From assembly GCF_025056915.1 (NCBI RefSeq), contig NZ_JANWVH010000003.1, positions 1-64,000 of the forward strand: a stretch of 64,000 bases of DNA. The letters run 5' to 3'. Under the pieces are notes generated by a model. It saw nothing but the letters and a program-made list of their open reading frames with translations, was not told where the DNA came from and made no database searches. This document shows positions 63,355 to 64,000 of the stretch, in pieces (the first letter of the stretch is position 1; the number at the start of each line of letters is the position of its first letter). This stretch comes from Meiothermus sp. Its GTDB lineage: Bacteria; Deinococcota; Deinococci; Deinococcales; Thermaceae. The position numbers and the translations under genes are program-made.

Positions 63355-63987
63355 TCAAAGGGTCTCGAGGGCAATCTCGACCATCTGGTTAAAGGTTTCC
63401 TGCCGTTCATGGGGGGTGGTCTGCTCCCGTGTGATCAGGTGGTCGCTGATGGTCAGAACGGTCAGGGCCTGAACCCCAAACTTGGCGGCCAGGGTGTATA
63501 GCCCTGCCGCTTCCATCTCTACCGCCAGCACCCCAAACTGGGCCCAGATTCGGTAGGCATCCGGCTGGTCGTGGTAAAAGGTGTCGGTTGAGAGCACATT
63601 CCCCACCCGCACCGGCATGGCCCTGGCCTGGGCGTGCTCGTAGGCCCGGCGCATCAGCTCAAAGTCTGCGATGGGCGCAAAGTTCTGTCCCCCAAAGCGC
63701 AGGTTGTTGATGGAGGAATCGGTACAGGCGGCCTGCGCGATCACCACGTCGCGCAGCCGCAGATGCTCGGTGATGGCCCCTGCGGTGCCTACCCGAATCA
63801 GGGTTTTGCAGCCGTAAAACTGAATAAGCTCGTGGATGTAAATGCTGGCCGAGGGGATGCCCATCCCGGTGCCCTGCACACTCACCCGTTTGCCTTTGTA
63901 GGTTCCGGTGTAGCCAAACATATTGCGAACCTGGTTGTAGAGCACCGCATTTTCCAGAAAGTTCTCTGCAATGTACTTGGCCCGCAA
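63355..63987 (-). CDS. deoD: Purine-nucleoside phosphorylase (deoD type), possibly truncated by window edge
   Basis: [51 protein letters not shown]. Confidence 0.95.
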   Translation of the reverse strand: MRAKYIAENFLENAVLYNQVRNMFGYTGTYKGKRVSVQGTGMGIPSASIYIHELIQFYGCKTLIRVGTAGAITEHLRLRDVVIAQAACTDSSINNLRFGGQNFAPIADFELMRRAYEHAQARAMPVRVGNVLSTDTFYHDQPDAYRIWAQFGVLAVEMEAAGLYTLAAKFGVQALTVLTISDHLITREQTTPHERQETFNQMVEIALETL

Positions 63988-64000
63988 GGGGTCTCCCGGG

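Overview
The window is ordinary-density bacterial chromosome, high GC. Protein content (ComZ/PilA-type minor pilins, CarD, paired deoxynucleoside kinases) and frequent leaderless -10/ATG promoters suggest a Deinococcus-Thermus member, probably Meiothermus-like; this is inference, no database was searched. Main gene blocks: two minor-pilin cassettes around a LuxR-type response regulator; lepA; a polar amino-acid ABC transporter; dnaB; uvrA; two deoxynucleoside kinases; an HtrA-like protease; argS; an exopolysaccharide cluster (wecB, wbaP, wecG/tagA, epimerase); two M23 peptidases; tetR-carD; an ATP-grasp/alpha-E/transglutaminase triad; alr; tandem phosphoribosyltransferases; archease-rtcB; a csoR/copZ/copA copper operon; and argC, argF, deoD. 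Three tRNAs were found (Asn-GTT, Ile-GAT, Pro-TGG). Most notable non-standard signals: (1) a dispersed family of at least six multi-hairpin repeats (about 190 bp full length, about 100 bp deleted forms) with imperfect terminal inverted repeats, mostly bordered by TA, lying sense-oriented just after genes and supplying the stop codon in two cases; (2) a CXXCH heme-c motif in a 702-aa pilin-like protein; (3) an RDRM-like palindrome over the uvrA promoter; (4) a run of strong hairpins in the gene-free region upstream of the copper operon; (5) near-identical G/C palindromes ahead of both pilin cassettes.
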